The notes: a model not told the origin generated them from the sequence alone. Positions 33,742-42,606 are shown, numbered from the stretch's first letter. The stretch is 64,000 nucleotides of DNA from Novosphingobium sp. (GCF_027531025.1 NZ_JAPZQX010000003.1:660117-724116); one strand, 5' to 3'. Numbers and translations are program-made.

Positions 33742-35841
33742 TCAGCCTTCGATCTTCGAGAAATCGGCAACTCCGTGCACCGCATCGCGCAGCCGCGCCA
33801 GCAGCGAGAGTCGGAATGTCCGCTTTGCGGTATCGGCATCGTTGACGGTCACCTGCTCGAAGAAGGCATCGATCGGCGCGCGCAGCGTGGCGAGGGCCGC
33901 CATCGCTCCGCCAAAGTCCTCCGCCGCCACCGCCGCAGCGGCGCGCGGACCGGCCTCGGCCAGGGCGCTGACGAGCGCCTCTTCCGCCGGTTCGGGGGTG
34001 TAGGAAAGCGCTATTTCCTGTGCCCCGGCAAAGTCCTCCTTCTTGAGGATATTGGCGGCGCGCTTGTACCCGGCGAGCAGGTTGGTGCCGTCCTCGGTGC
34101 CGATAAAGGCCTGGAGCGCGTGAACGCGAGCAAGCAGGCGGACGAGGTCATCCTCGCCACCCAGCGCGAAGACCGCATCGATCAGGTCATGGCGGACCCC
34201 GGCTTCGCGCTGCTGGACCTTGAGGCGGTCGGCGAAGAAGGCGAGCACGTCGCCCTCGCCCACGCCAAAACGAAGGCCGTTTGTGGTGATCAGCTGGATG
34301 ATACCGAGCGCCGCCCGGCGCAGGGCGAAGGGATCCTTCGAACCGGTCGGCTTTTCATCGATAGCGAAGAAGCTTCGAATGGTATCCAGCTTGTCAGCCA
34401 GAGACACTGCCACCGTCACCGTCGCGGTCGGCACTTCATCGCCTTGCCCGACCGGCTTGTAGTGATCGCGGATCGCATCGGCGACCGCATCAGGCAGACC
34501 CTCGGCGCGGGCGTAATAGCCGCCCATCAGGCCCTGCAGTTCGGGGAACTCGCCGACCATTTCGGTGACGAGATCGGCCTTGCATAGCCGCGCGGCGAGT
34601 TCGGCCTGGTCGGCGAGCTCTTCCTTCGTCACCCCGGGCTTGACCCGGGGTCCCGCTTCGTCACCCGCCGTTGCCAAGGCAGCGGGACCCCGGATCAAGT
34701 CCGGGGTGACGGTAGAGGGCTTCACGATCCCCTCTTCCACCAGCCAGCGCGCCAGCCTGGCCACCCGCTCGACCTTGTCGGCCACGGTGCCGAGCTTTTC
34801 GTGGAAGGTGATCCGCTCCAGCTTCTTCGCGTGATCGGACAGCGCGGTCTTGCGATCCTGCTCCCAGAAGAAGCGCGCGTCGGACAGGCGCGCGGCGAGG
34901 ACCTTGCGGTTGCCCGCAACGATCGCCGCGCCGCCATCGCTGGCAACGATATTGGCGGTGCAGACGAAGGCATTGGCCAGCTTTCCGCTGGCGTCCTCGC
35001 AGACGAAATACTTCTGGTTGGTCCGCGCGGTCAGCTGAATCACTTCGGGCGGAACTTCGAGGAACTGTTCGTCAAACCGGCCGAGCAGCGGCACCGGCCA
35101 TTCGGTGAGGCCGGCGTTCTCGATTACCAGGCCTTCGTCAGCGACGAGCTTGAGGCCCGCCGCAGCGGCGGCTTCGCTGGCCTTGGCGCGGATCAGGTCC
35201 TGCCGTTCGGCGTGATCGACGATGACATGGGCAGCGCGCAGCTTGGCGGCGTAATCATCCACGCCATCGATGCTGATTTCGCCGCTGGAGTGGAAGCGGT
35301 GCCCTCTGGTCAGGCGACCGGCCTTGATCCCGCCGACTTCGCAATCGACCACCTGCCCATCGAACAGCGCGACAATGGCCGAGAGCGGACGCACCCAGCG
35401 CAGCGATTCCGTGGAAATCGAGGCGGCGCCCCAGCGCTGGCTCTTGGGCCAGGGGAAGGCGCGGACGATCGCGGGGATCGCTTCGGCCAGCGCTTCGGCC
35501 GTGGCGCGCCCGGGCTTTTCGGTGATCGCGAACAGCACGCCATCGCGCTCGACCAGCTGGTCTTCGCTGAGGCCGGTCTTGCGCAGGAAGCCTTCCAGCG
35601 CCTGCGGCGGCGCGCCGACGCGCGGGCCCTTTACCTCTTCCGAAACGGCAGCCGTCGCGGCGGGCAGCCCGCGCGCGATCAGCGCGAGGCGGCGCGGGGT
35701 GGACCAGACGGTGACTTCGCCCACGGCGACGCCAGCCGCTTCCATTTCCTTGCGGAACAGCTTTTCCAGGTCAGCGCGCGCGCCGGCCTGCATCCGCGCG
35801 GGGATTTCCTCCGATCGCAGCTCAAGGAGGAAGTCAGACAT
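33742..35841 (-). CDS. glyS: Glycyl-tRNA synthetase beta subunit, with an in-frame REP insertion
   Basis: 699 aa beta chain of the tetrameric bacterial glycyl-tRNA synthetase. FLLELRSEEIPARMQAGARADLEKLF opens it, TRGHRFHSSGEISI and LTARTNQKYFVCED are conserved core blocks, and a C-terminal anticodon-binding region follows. I start at MSDFLLELRSEEIP (35841). Residues about 378-405 (including TPDLIRGPAALATAGDEAGP and PRVKPGVT) are encoded by a palindromic repeat at 34628-34710 and look foreign to the family; the frame stays open through it. glyQ lies upstream with 189 bp between them. Confidence 0.95.
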   Translation of the reverse strand: MSDFLLELRSEEIPARMQAGARADLEKLFRKEMEAAGVAVGEVTVWSTPRRLALIARGLPAATAAVSEEVKGPRVGAPPQALEGFLRKTGLSEDQLVERDGVLFAITEKPGRATAEALAEAIPAIVRAFPWPKSQRWGAASISTESLRWVRPLSAIVALFDGQVVDCEVGGIKAGRLTRGHRFHSSGEISIDGVDDYAAKLRAAHVIVDHAERQDLIRAKASEAAAAAGLKLVADEGLVIENAGLTEWPVPLLGRFDEQFLEVPPEVIQLTARTNQKYFVCEDASGKLANAFVCTANIVASDGGAAIVAGNRKVLAARLSDARFFWEQDRKTALSDHAKKLERITFHEKLGTVADKVERVARLARWLVEEGIVKPSTVTPDLIRGPAALATAGDEAGPRVKPGVTKEELADQAELAARLCKADLVTEMVGEFPELQGLMGGYYARAEGLPDAVADAIRDHYKPVGQGDEVPTATVTVAVSLADKLDTIRSFFAIDEKPTGSKDPFALRRAALGIIQLITTNGLRFGVGEGDVLAFFADRLKVQQREAGVRHDLIDAVFALGGEDDLVRLLARVHALQAFIGTEDGTNLLAGYKRAANILKKEDFAGAQEIALSYTPEPAEEALVSALAEAGPRAAAAVAAEDFGGAMAALATLRAPIDAFFEQVTVNDADTAKRTFRLSLLARLRDAVHGVADFSKIEG
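34628..34710. repeat. REP-like inverted repeat inside glyS
   Basis: Two 30-nt arms, 34628-34657 and 34681-34710, are reverse complements with 28 of 30 positions matching, around a 23-nt loop. The arm begins GTCACCCCGGGCTTGACCC. This is a classic bacterial palindromic repeat of the sphingomonad kind, normally found between genes; here it is translated. Confidence 0.9.
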
Positions 35842-35869
35842 GGGCAACTCCGCCGCACAATCCAAACCC

Positions 35870-36006
35870 GTCACCCTGAACTCGTTTCAGGGTCCATCGA
35901 GCCGCACACCCGGCGGTCGCCGGATTGGCTGAACGCCTTCGCGATGCACGGTCTACCAAGCATTGGGCAAAACGAGGCATGGATCCTGAAACAAGTTCAG
36001 GATGAC
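35870..36006. repeat. Second REP-like inverted repeat, glyQ-glyS intergenic
   Basis: Arms 35870-35897 and 35979-36006 match as reverse complements at 25 of 28 positions, with an 81-nt centre. The arm begins GTCACCCTGAACTCGTTTC, a related but distinct family from the glyS insertion. It occupies most of the 189-bp gap between glyQ and glyS. Confidence 0.88.
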
Positions 36007-36030
36007 GAAAAGACGGAACGGGAGTGTGGT

Positions 36031-36933
36031 TCATACCGTCCACCCCGGGAACTTTGCTTCCCATTCGGCCTTGTTCTTTTCGATCCAGGCCTGGCACGAT
36101 CCCTTGGCCAGATCGCGGACCCGGCCGATGTAGCTGGCGCGTTCCTGGACCGAGATCACGCCGCGCGCCTGAAGCAGGTTGAACAGGTGGCTGGCCTCGA
36201 TCGCCTGGTCATAGGCGGCCAGCGGCACCTGGGCTTCGATGCAGCGCTGGCATTCACGCTCGGCATTCTTGAAGCCTTCGAACAGCTGGGCCGTATCGGC
36301 CACTTCGAAGTTGTACTTCGAATGCTCCTGCTCGTTCTTCAGGAAGACCTGGCCATAGCTGACGCCTTCATTGTTGAAGGCGAGGTCATAGACGTTGTCG
36401 ACGCCCTGGATGTACATCGCGAGGCGCTCGAGCCCATAGGTCAGCTCGCCCGCCACCGGCTTGCAGTCGAACCCGCCGACCTGCTGGAAATAGGTGAACT
36501 GGGTCACTTCCATCCCGTCGCACCACACTTCCCAGCCCAGGCCCCAGGCACCCAGCGTCGGGCTTTCCCAGTCATCTTCGACGAAGCGGATGTCGTGCGC
36601 CAGCGGATCGACGCCGATTTCGGCCAGCGATTGCAGGTACAGCTCCTGCAGGTTTTCCGGGTTCGGCTTCAGGATCACCTGGTACTGGTAATAGTGCTGC
36701 AGCCGGTTCGGGTTCTCGCCATAGCGGCCATCGGTCGGCCGGCGGCTGGGCTGCACATAGGCGGCCTTCCACGGCTCCGGCCCCAGCGCGCGCAGGGTCG
36801 TGGCAGGGTGGAACGTGCCTGCGCCCATGCGCATGTCATAAGGCTGCAGGATCAGGCAGCCCTGCGCGCTCCAGAACGCGTGGAGCCGCAGGATCATTTC
36901 CTGGAACGAGAGTGGTCGCGAAGTGTCCGACAT
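36031..36933 (-). CDS. glyQ: Glycyl-tRNA synthetase alpha subunit
   Basis: 300 aa catalytic alpha chain that activates glycine. Typical blocks are [71 protein letters not shown] and [22 protein letters not shown]. The start at 36933 matches the family. It is first in a glyQ-glyS unit interrupted by a palindromic repeat. Confidence 0.97.
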   Translation of the reverse strand: MSDTSRPLSFQEMILRLHAFWSAQGCLILQPYDMRMGAGTFHPATTLRALGPEPWKAAYVQPSRRPTDGRYGENPNRLQHYYQYQVILKPNPENLQELYLQSLAEIGVDPLAHDIRFVEDDWESPTLGAWGLGWEVWCDGMEVTQFTYFQQVGGFDCKPVAGELTYGLERLAMYIQGVDNVYDLAFNNEGVSYGQVFLKNEQEHSKYNFEVADTAQLFEGFKNAERECQRCIEAQVPLAAYDQAIEASHLFNLLQARGVISVQERASYIGRVRDLAKGSCQAWIEKNKAEWEAKFPGWTV

Positions 36934-37030
36934 GGGGCTGGCCTTTGGCGGAAGCCCCGCAAGTGGTCAACCTTCGGCGTTGCGCGGATTCGTTCATCGA
37001 CGCGCATGAAAGCGGCGCTATACCGAGGGC

Positions 37031-37942
37031 ATGATCGCGCGCCTGCTTGCTCCTTTCGCCCTGTTTCTTTCCGCCGCGGCCCCGGCCCAGCAGCAATCGC
37101 TGCCGACTGAGCAACCCGTGGTGGCCGAACGGGTTGCCGCCGAAGTCCACCCCGCGCTGTGGAAGGTGGCCGATGCCGACACCACGATCTACCTGTTCGG
37201 CACGATCCACTTGCTGCCCGAGGGGCTTGACTGGTTCCGGGGCCCGCTGGCCGAGGCCTTTGCCCTCAGCGACGAGCTGGTGACCGAGATACCCGAGGTC
37301 GATGCCGAGACCAGCCAGGCCGTGCTGCTCAAGCGCGGGATGCTGCCCGCCGGGCAAAGCCTGCGCGACCAGTTCGATCCCAAACAGCGCGCCCTGTTCG
37401 AGCGGACGCTGGCCAGTTACGAGCTGCCGCTTAACGCCTTTGACCGGTTCAAGCCCTGGTATGCGGCGGTGGTGCTCGCCACCCTGCCGCTGCAGCGCAA
37501 GGGCTATTCGCTGGCCCACGGCGTAGAAACCGACCTTGCCGCCCGCAATACCGCGCTGGGGCGGCCCCGGATCGGGCTGGAAACGCTCGATTACCAGCTG
37601 GGCCTGTTCGACAGCTTCCCCGCTACGGTGCAGCGCCGCTACCTGTTCGAAGTGATTGCCGCCCTGCCCGACCTCGACAAGGAAGTGACCCAAATGGTCT
37701 CCGCCTGGCACGAGGGCGACGCGGCGAAGCTGGCCAGCCTGATGAACGCCGAGGAAGACGATCCGGCGATGATCGAGGCGCTGCTGACCAAGCGCAACCG
37801 CGACTGGGCCAAATGGATCGCGGCGCGCCTTGACCGGCCGGGCACGGTGTTCCTGGCCGTCGGCGCAGGGCATCTGGGCGGCACGGGATCGGTGCAGGAC
37901 CAGCTCGACCGGCTGGGGGTGAAGTCCGAACGTGTGCAATAG
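37031..37942 (+). CDS. TraB/GumN family protein, copy 1
   Basis: 303 aa with a signal peptide (about 1-20, ending PAQA-like at AAAPAQQ). The family starts ALWKVADADTTIYLFGTIHLLPEG with the conserved GTIH motif and ends with AVGAGHLGG. TraB/GumN proteins have an erythromycin-esterase/Tiki-like fold and have been proposed to be metalloproteases or hydrolases; the function is not proven for bacterial members. It is followed directly by a second family member. Confidence 0.85.
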   Translation: MIARLLAPFALFLSAAAPAQQQSLPTEQPVVAERVAAEVHPALWKVADADTTIYLFGTIHLLPEGLDWFRGPLAEAFALSDELVTEIPEVDAETSQAVLLKRGMLPAGQSLRDQFDPKQRALFERTLASYELPLNAFDRFKPWYAAVVLATLPLQRKGYSLAHGVETDLAARNTALGRPRIGLETLDYQLGLFDSFPATVQRRYLFEVIAALPDLDKEVTQMVSAWHEGDAAKLASLMNAEEDDPAMIEALLTKRNRDWAKWIAARLDRPGTVFLAVGAGHLGGTGSVQDQLDRLGVKSERVQ

Positions 37943-38801
37943 GTTCCTGATCGCGCTGGCGGCGCTGCTGCTCGCCGCCTGCCAGCCCGCCCCCCAAACT
38001 GCTCGCCCGGCGCTGTGGCAGGTCGATGGCCCCGGCGGGGAGCGGGCCTGGCTGCTGGGCACGATCCACGCCCTGCCCGATCCCGTCAGCCTTGAAAGCC
38101 CGGCCTTCAACCGCGCCATGGCCGAGGCCGATCGGCTGGTGGTGGAAGTGGCCGCGCTGGAGGATGACCGGCAGACCGCGCTGGCCTTTCACAAGCTTTC
38201 GGCCGTGGCCGCCGCGCCGCCGATTACCGCGCGCGCCCATCCGCAGGATCGCGCCGCACTGGCCGCCCTGCTCGACCAGGCGAAACTGCCGCCCGATCAC
38301 TTTGGCCAGATGGACACCTGGGCTGCCGCGCTGACCCTCGCGCAGACCCTCTCCTCCCGCAGCGGCGACAGCAGCGCCAACGGGATCGACCGGCTGGTGC
38401 TGCGCGCCATGCGCGGCAAGCTTGTGACCGAATTCGAGGGCGCTGAGCGCCAACTGGCGATTTTCGATGCCCTGCCGGAGAGCGAACAGCGCGATCTGCT
38501 GGGCGCCGTGGTCCGCTCGGCCGGAGAGGCCAGGACCGAGAGCCTGAAGCTGCAACAGGCCTATCTGCGCGGCGATGTCGCCGCCCTCGTCGCGCTCGAT
38601 CACGATGGCCTGCTGGCCGATCCGGAGCTGCGCCAGGCCCTGCTGGTCGGCCGCAACCGGGCCTGGCTCGACCAGCTGGAACCCATGCTCAAGGCGGGAG
38701 CGAAGCCGCTGGTGGCGGTCGGCGCGCTGCACCTGGTCGGGCAGGATGGGCTGGTTGCCGGGCTGCAGGCACGGGGCTTCACGGTCACGCGCCTGCAGTA
38801 A
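37932..38801 (+). CDS. TraB/GumN family protein, copy 2, predicted lipoprotein
   Basis: 289 aa from GTG 37932, overlapping copy 1 by 11 bp. A lipobox LLAAC at about residues 14-18 suggests a lipid anchor, unlike copy 1. ALWQVDGPGGERAWLLGTIHALPDP and AVGALHLVGQDG are the paired family motifs. Tandem arrangement and shared architecture imply an old duplication with a different cell location for each product. Confidence 0.83.
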   Translation: MCNRFLIALAALLLAACQPAPQTARPALWQVDGPGGERAWLLGTIHALPDPVSLESPAFNRAMAEADRLVVEVAALEDDRQTALAFHKLSAVAAAPPITARAHPQDRAALAALLDQAKLPPDHFGQMDTWAAALTLAQTLSSRSGDSSANGIDRLVLRAMRGKLVTEFEGAERQLAIFDALPESEQRDLLGAVVRSAGEARTESLKLQQAYLRGDVAALVALDHDGLLADPELRQALLVGRNRAWLDQLEPMLKAGAKPLVAVGALHLVGQDGLVAGLQARGFTVTRLQ

Positions 38802-38920
38802 CGCCGCTTGGACCTTGCCTTTCCGCCACTTTGCCGCTAACGGCCCGCGCTTCCCGTCATGGTCATCCCTGGAGGCGTGACGGAGAAGTTGTTTGATCCA
38901 GAGTTTTGAAAGGCAATGCA

Positions 38921-39532
38921 ATGAGCGATACGCTGCACCTGCCGGCCGAGACGCGCGAACGGGCAGGCAAGGGAGCCTCCCGTGCCCTGCGTCGTGAAGG
39001 CCGCGTCCCCGCCGTCGTCTATGGTGGCAATGAAGAGCCCCTGGCGATCCACGTCGAAGAAAAGCTGCTCGTCAAGCAGCTCGGCACCGGTCACTTCTTC
39101 AACTCGATCGTCGAGGTTGAAGTTGGCGGCAAGACCCTGCGCACGCTCCCCAAGGACGTTGCCTTCCACCCCGTCAGCGACCGTCCGCTTCACGCGGACT
39201 TCCTGCGCGTTTCGAAGGACCACAAGGTCCACGTGAACGTGCCGGTCCACTTCGCCAACGAAGATGCCTCGCCGGGCCTGAAGCGCGGAGGCGTGCTCAA
39301 CATCGTCCTGCACGATCTTGACGTCGTTTGCGCCCCCGACAACATCCCTGACGAAGTCGTGATCGACGTCACCGGCCTCGAAGTCGGCGCCTCGATCCAT
39401 ATCCACGACGTCAAGCTGCCGGCCGGTGTAACCGCCGCCCACGCTGATCGTGACGACACCATCGCCACCATCGTTGCCCCCTCGGGCCTGCGCAGCGAAG
39501 AAGGCGATAACAGCAAGACCGACGCGGGCTAA
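38921..39532 (+). CDS. rplY: 50S ribosomal protein L25/general stress protein Ctc
   Basis: 203 aa, the long (CTC-type) form of L25 that binds 5S rRNA. The N-terminal L25 domain has [26 protein letters not shown]; the C-terminal beta domain continues to SGLRSEEGD. Start at [10 protein letters not shown] with AAAGG at 38909-38913; an upstream in-frame TTG would add five residues. It is followed by a strong terminator and then pth. Confidence 0.95.
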   Translation: MSDTLHLPAETRERAGKGASRALRREGRVPAVVYGGNEEPLAIHVEEKLLVKQLGTGHFFNSIVEVEVGGKTLRTLPKDVAFHPVSDRPLHADFLRVSKDHKVHVNVPVHFANEDASPGLKRGGVLNIVLHDLDVVCAPDNIPDEVVIDVTGLEVGASIHIHDVKLPAGVTAAHADRDDTIATIVAPSGLRSEEGDNSKTDAG

Positions 39533-39576
39533 CCAGCCCTGCCGGTTGACCGGGGCGGCCCTGCTGCCCCACACAG

Positions 39577-39610
39577 GCCGGGCCGCAGCAATGCGGCCCG
39601 GCTTCGTTTT
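39577..39610 (+). terminator. Rho-independent terminator between rplY and pth
   Basis: Perfect 10-bp stem GCCGGGCCGC (39577-39586) / GCGGCCCGGC (39593-39602), loop AGCAAT, tail TTCGTTTT. It ends 5 bp before the pth start codon, and the pth ribosome site GGAGG follows directly. Confidence 0.88.
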
Positions 39611-39615
39611 GGAGG

Positions 39616-40191
39616 ATGGACGTGCAGCTCTGGGTTGGCCTTGGCAATCCTGGTCCGCAGTATGCGCTGCACCGGCACAATGTCGGCTTCATGGCGCTCG
39701 ACGCCATTGCCGAGGTGCACAGTTTCGGCCCCGAGGCGAAGAAGTTCCAGGGCTGGCTGCGCGAAGGCCGGATCGGCGGGACCAAGATCCTGCTGCTCAA
39801 GCCCGCGACCTTCATGAACGAGAGCGGCCGCTCGGTGGCCGAGGCGCTGCGGTTCTACAAGCTGGATGCAGACGCCCTCACCGTCTTCCATGACGAGCTC
39901 GATCTGGCCCCGTTCAAGGTCAAGGTCCGCAGCGGCGGGGGCCTTGCGGGGCATAATGGCCTGCGTTCGATCAACCAGTACCTCGGGCCCGATTTCCGCC
40001 GCGTGCGGATCGGGATAGGACACCCCGGACACAAGGATCGGGTGACGGGGCACGTGCTGGGCAATTACGCAAAATCCGAAGGCGACGATCTCGCCGCCAT
40101 GCTCGGCGCCATCGCGGCCGAGGCGGAATGGCTGGCACGCGGTGACGATACCCGCTTCATGAGCGATCTTGCCCTGCGTCTGCAGGCCTGA
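39616..40191 (+). CDS. pth: Peptidyl-tRNA hydrolase
   Basis: 191 aa esterase that recycles peptidyl-tRNA. GLGNPGPQYALHRHNVGF contains the active-site asparagine and histidine, FMNESGRSV and HDELDLAPFKVKVRSGGGLAGHNGLRS are further conserved blocks. It directly follows rplY, a common pairing, but with a terminator in between. Confidence 0.96.
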   Translation: MDVQLWVGLGNPGPQYALHRHNVGFMALDAIAEVHSFGPEAKKFQGWLREGRIGGTKILLLKPATFMNESGRSVAEALRFYKLDADALTVFHDELDLAPFKVKVRSGGGLAGHNGLRSINQYLGPDFRRVRIGIGHPGHKDRVTGHVLGNYAKSEGDDLAAMLGAIAAEAEWLARGDDTRFMSDLALRLQA

Positions 40192-40196
40192 CTGTC

Positions 40197-40703
40197 ATGC
40201 AACGCGTCCTCGTGATCGGTTCGCCCGGCGCGGGTAAGTCGACGCTGTCGCATCACATTGCCTACCGCACCGATCTGCCGCTGGTTCACCTGGACCAACT
40301 GTTCTGGTTGCCGGGCTGGGTCGAGCGCAACCGCGACGAGGGACGCGCCGAACTGGCGGAAGTCCTGGCAGGCGAGCGCTGGATCATTGACGGGAACTAC
40401 GGCTCGACCTTGCCAATGCGCGTAGCCCGCGCGGATACCATCGTCTGGCTGGATTACCCTACCTCGCTGTGCCTCGCCCGCGTATTCAAGCGCTGGTGGC
40501 AATACCGTGGCCGGGCCCGGCCGGACATGACCGAAGGCTGCCCAGAGAACCTCAATCTCGAATTCCTGCTTTATGTCCTCAACTTCCGGAATGCCTGGCA
40601 AGCCCGCAATGCCGCGGCGCTGCGCGGTTTTTCCGGCACGGTTCACCGCTTCGCGCGGCCGGATGAGACCGATCGCTGGCTAGGGTCTTTGGACCGGGCT
40701 TGA
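40197..40703 (+). CDS. P-loop NTPase, adenylate-kinase/FlaR-like
   Basis: 168 aa small kinase-like protein. Walker A GSPGAGKST at residues 8-16, substrate side LVHLDQLFWLPGW, WIIDGNYGSTLPMRVARADTIVWLDYP as the Walker B-type strand. It resembles the DNA topology modulation/FlaR group of P-loop kinases. The substrate is unknown. It lies 5 bp after pth and is probably co-transcribed. Confidence 0.8.
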   Translation: MQRVLVIGSPGAGKSTLSHHIAYRTDLPLVHLDQLFWLPGWVERNRDEGRAELAEVLAGERWIIDGNYGSTLPMRVARADTIVWLDYPTSLCLARVFKRWWQYRGRARPDMTEGCPENLNLEFLLYVLNFRNAWQARNAAALRGFSGTVHRFARPDETDRWLGSLDRA

Positions 40704-40757
40704 AGCCACTGGCCGGACAGCTAGTCTGGGCGCATCCCCCTCAAGACGGAGCGCCCC

Positions 40758-41744
40758 ATGACCAAGCTTACCCGCCGCAGCCTGATCGCCGCCACCGCCG
40801 CTTCCACCGCCGCCCTTGCCGCGACCCGCACCATCGCGGCCGAACCTGCCGCGCCCTCGCTCAAGGGCAAGTCGATCCTGATCACCGGAGCCTCGTCGGG
40901 CTTTGGGCGGATCGGCGCAGAGTATTATGCCCGCCTTGGTGCCAAGGTCTTCGCCACGATGCGCGGCCTGCCCCGGGCCGAGGGCAACGAACTGGTCGAT
41001 CTGGCCGCCGCGCAGAAACTGGACATCACCGTCCTGCCGCTGGACGTCACCAACGATGCCCAGGTTATCGAGACAGTGGCCTATGCCGAAAGGATGGCCG
41101 GTGGCGCGCTCGATGTGGTGATCAACAACGCTGGGATCGGCCAATCCGGTCCGATCGAGGTGCAGGACATGGAAGCCATGCGCCTGGCCTTCGATACCAA
41201 TGTCTATGGCGTTCAGCGGCTGATGCGCGCGGCCCTGCCCGCCATGCGCCAGCGCAAGAGCGGGCTGATCTTCAACATCTCCTCGCAGCTTGGCCGGGTC
41301 ATCATCCCCTCGGGCGGCCCCTATTCCGCGACCAAGTTCGCGCTGGAGGCGCTCAGCGAACAGGCCGCTTATGAACTGGTGCCGCACGGGGTGGAGGTCT
41401 GCATCATCCAGCCGGGCGGCTATCCCACCAAGGTCTGGTCGAACCGCAACCGCTACAACCAGGAACTGAAGGGCCGGATCGATGCCGAGCGCGCTGCGGC
41501 CTATGGCGCGCTGGTGGCGCGGATGGGCACCGAAACCGGCGGTGGCCGCTCTGCCGATCCGCTCGACGTGCCCAAGGCGATTGCCGAAATCATCGCCCTG
41601 CCGGCCGGGCGCCGTCCGCTGCGCCGCGCGGTCCATCCCGGCAACCGCCCACAGGAAGCGATCAACCGGGTTTCGGCCGAAACGCAGCTCGCCATGCTGG
41701 GCAATTCGCCGCTCGGCCCCTGGGTCAAGGCGGTCCACGACTGA
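40758..41744 (+). CDS. Short-chain dehydrogenase with a Tat signal
   Basis: 328 aa. A twin-arginine leader (TRRSLIAATAAS, hydrophobic to about residue 30) precedes a classical SDR: cofactor loop TGASSGFGRIG, NNAG, and catalytic YSATK. Tat export implies folding with its NAD(P) cofactor in the cytoplasm before translocation, which is unusual for this family. The SDR class resembles retinol or 3-oxoacyl reductase types; the substrate is unknown. Confidence 0.85.
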   Translation: MTKLTRRSLIAATAASTAALAATRTIAAEPAAPSLKGKSILITGASSGFGRIGAEYYARLGAKVFATMRGLPRAEGNELVDLAAAQKLDITVLPLDVTNDAQVIETVAYAERMAGGALDVVINNAGIGQSGPIEVQDMEAMRLAFDTNVYGVQRLMRAALPAMRQRKSGLIFNISSQLGRVIIPSGGPYSATKFALEALSEQAAYELVPHGVEVCIIQPGGYPTKVWSNRNRYNQELKGRIDAERAAAYGALVARMGTETGGGRSADPLDVPKAIAEIIALPAGRRPLRRAVHPGNRPQEAINRVSAETQLAMLGNSPLGPWVKAVHD

Positions 41745-41822
41745 CCGTATCTGTCGGGTCACTTTACATTCAGCCAGCAGGCGAAGCAGCGTTAACCAAC
41801 GTATCGCTCGAATTCCATCGTT

Positions 41823-41838
41823 TGGCACACCCTTTGCA
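41823..41838 (+). promoter_or_regulatory. Sigma-54 promoter for the PEP-CTERM gene
   Basis: TGGCAC-N5-TTGCA, an exact match to the RpoN -24/-12 consensus, 38 bp before the start codon at 41876. PEP-CTERM proteins in other bacteria are often under RpoN and the PrsK/PrsR two-component pair, which fits. Confidence 0.8.
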
Positions 41839-41843
41839 TTGAT

Positions 41844-41866
41844 TTGCGTAAACCAATTCAACGCAA
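41844..41866 (+). other. Hairpin in the PEP-CTERM mRNA leader
   Basis: TTGCGT (41844-41849) and ACGCAA (41861-41866) are reverse complements around an 11-nt loop, just upstream of the AAGGG ribosome site (41865-41869), which the stem partly covers. Possible translational control; short stem, so modest confidence. Confidence 0.3.
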
Positions 41867-41875
41867 GGGTGTACC

Positions 41876-42604
41876 ATGAATCTGACCCGTTCGATCGCAC
41901 AGCTGACCGCAGTCGCTGGCCTGGCGCTGGTGGCGACGCCCGCCTGGGCCGATGCGATCACGCTCGACCCGACCGACATTGGCCAGAGCTGGGATTTCAA
42001 CTTTGATGGGTCGTCCGGCGGCAAGACCATTACCGGGCTGACCGCGACCACCCGCTTCACGCTGACTGCAGTGACCCCGACCAGCTATACCTTCAGCTAC
42101 AGCCTGACCAACACCACCAGTAATCCGCTGGATTCGCGGGTTTCGGGCTTCGCGTTCAACACCAATCCCAACATCGCCAGCGCGACCTCGACCGGCGCGT
42201 TCAGCTACACGACCCTGGGCGGCAATTATCCCAACGGGATTGGCAGCGTGGACGTGTGCTTCAAGGGCGCTTCGACCGGCAGCTGCGCCGGTGGTGGTGG
42301 CGGCGGCCTGTTCGATGGCCAGAACGGGACCGGCAGCTTTACACTGAACTTCGCCCAGCCACTCAGCTCGCTGACGCTGAGCGACTTTTTCGTTCGCTAC
42401 CAGTCGATCACCGGCGCGGGCAAGATCACCTCGGCCACTGGCAGCGGCACGCTGACGAGCACTTCGGGCGGCACCACCACCACGACCTCGTCGGGTGGCA
42501 CACCCGTGCCGGAGCCCGGCATGCTTGGCCTGCTGGGTCTGGCACTGGCCGGCATGGCGCTGGCCCGCCGCCGCCGCCAGACGGTTCGCATCGTCTACGC
42601 CTGA
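41876..42604 (+). CDS. PEP-CTERM sorting domain protein (possibly cistern family)
   Basis: 242 aa secreted protein. Signal peptide about residues 1-24 (ending AWA), then a beta-rich body with SNPLDSRVSGFAFN and a glycine run, and the exosortase tail VPEPGMLGLLGLALAGMALARRRR: PEP motif, hydrophobic helix, arginine cluster. Exosortase would cleave at PEP and attach the protein to the envelope or matrix. The body resembles the cistern family from memory. Driven by a sigma-54 promoter; no exosortase gene is in the window. Confidence 0.85.
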   Translation: MNLTRSIAQLTAVAGLALVATPAWADAITLDPTDIGQSWDFNFDGSSGGKTITGLTATTRFTLTAVTPTSYTFSYSLTNTTSNPLDSRVSGFAFNTNPNIASATSTGAFSYTTLGGNYPNGIGSVDVCFKGASTGSCAGGGGGGLFDGQNGTGSFTLNFAQPLSSLTLSDFFVRYQSITGAGKITSATGSGTLTSTSGGTTTTTSSGGTPVPEPGMLGLLGLALAGMALARRRRQTVRIVYA

Positions 42605-42606
42605 CT

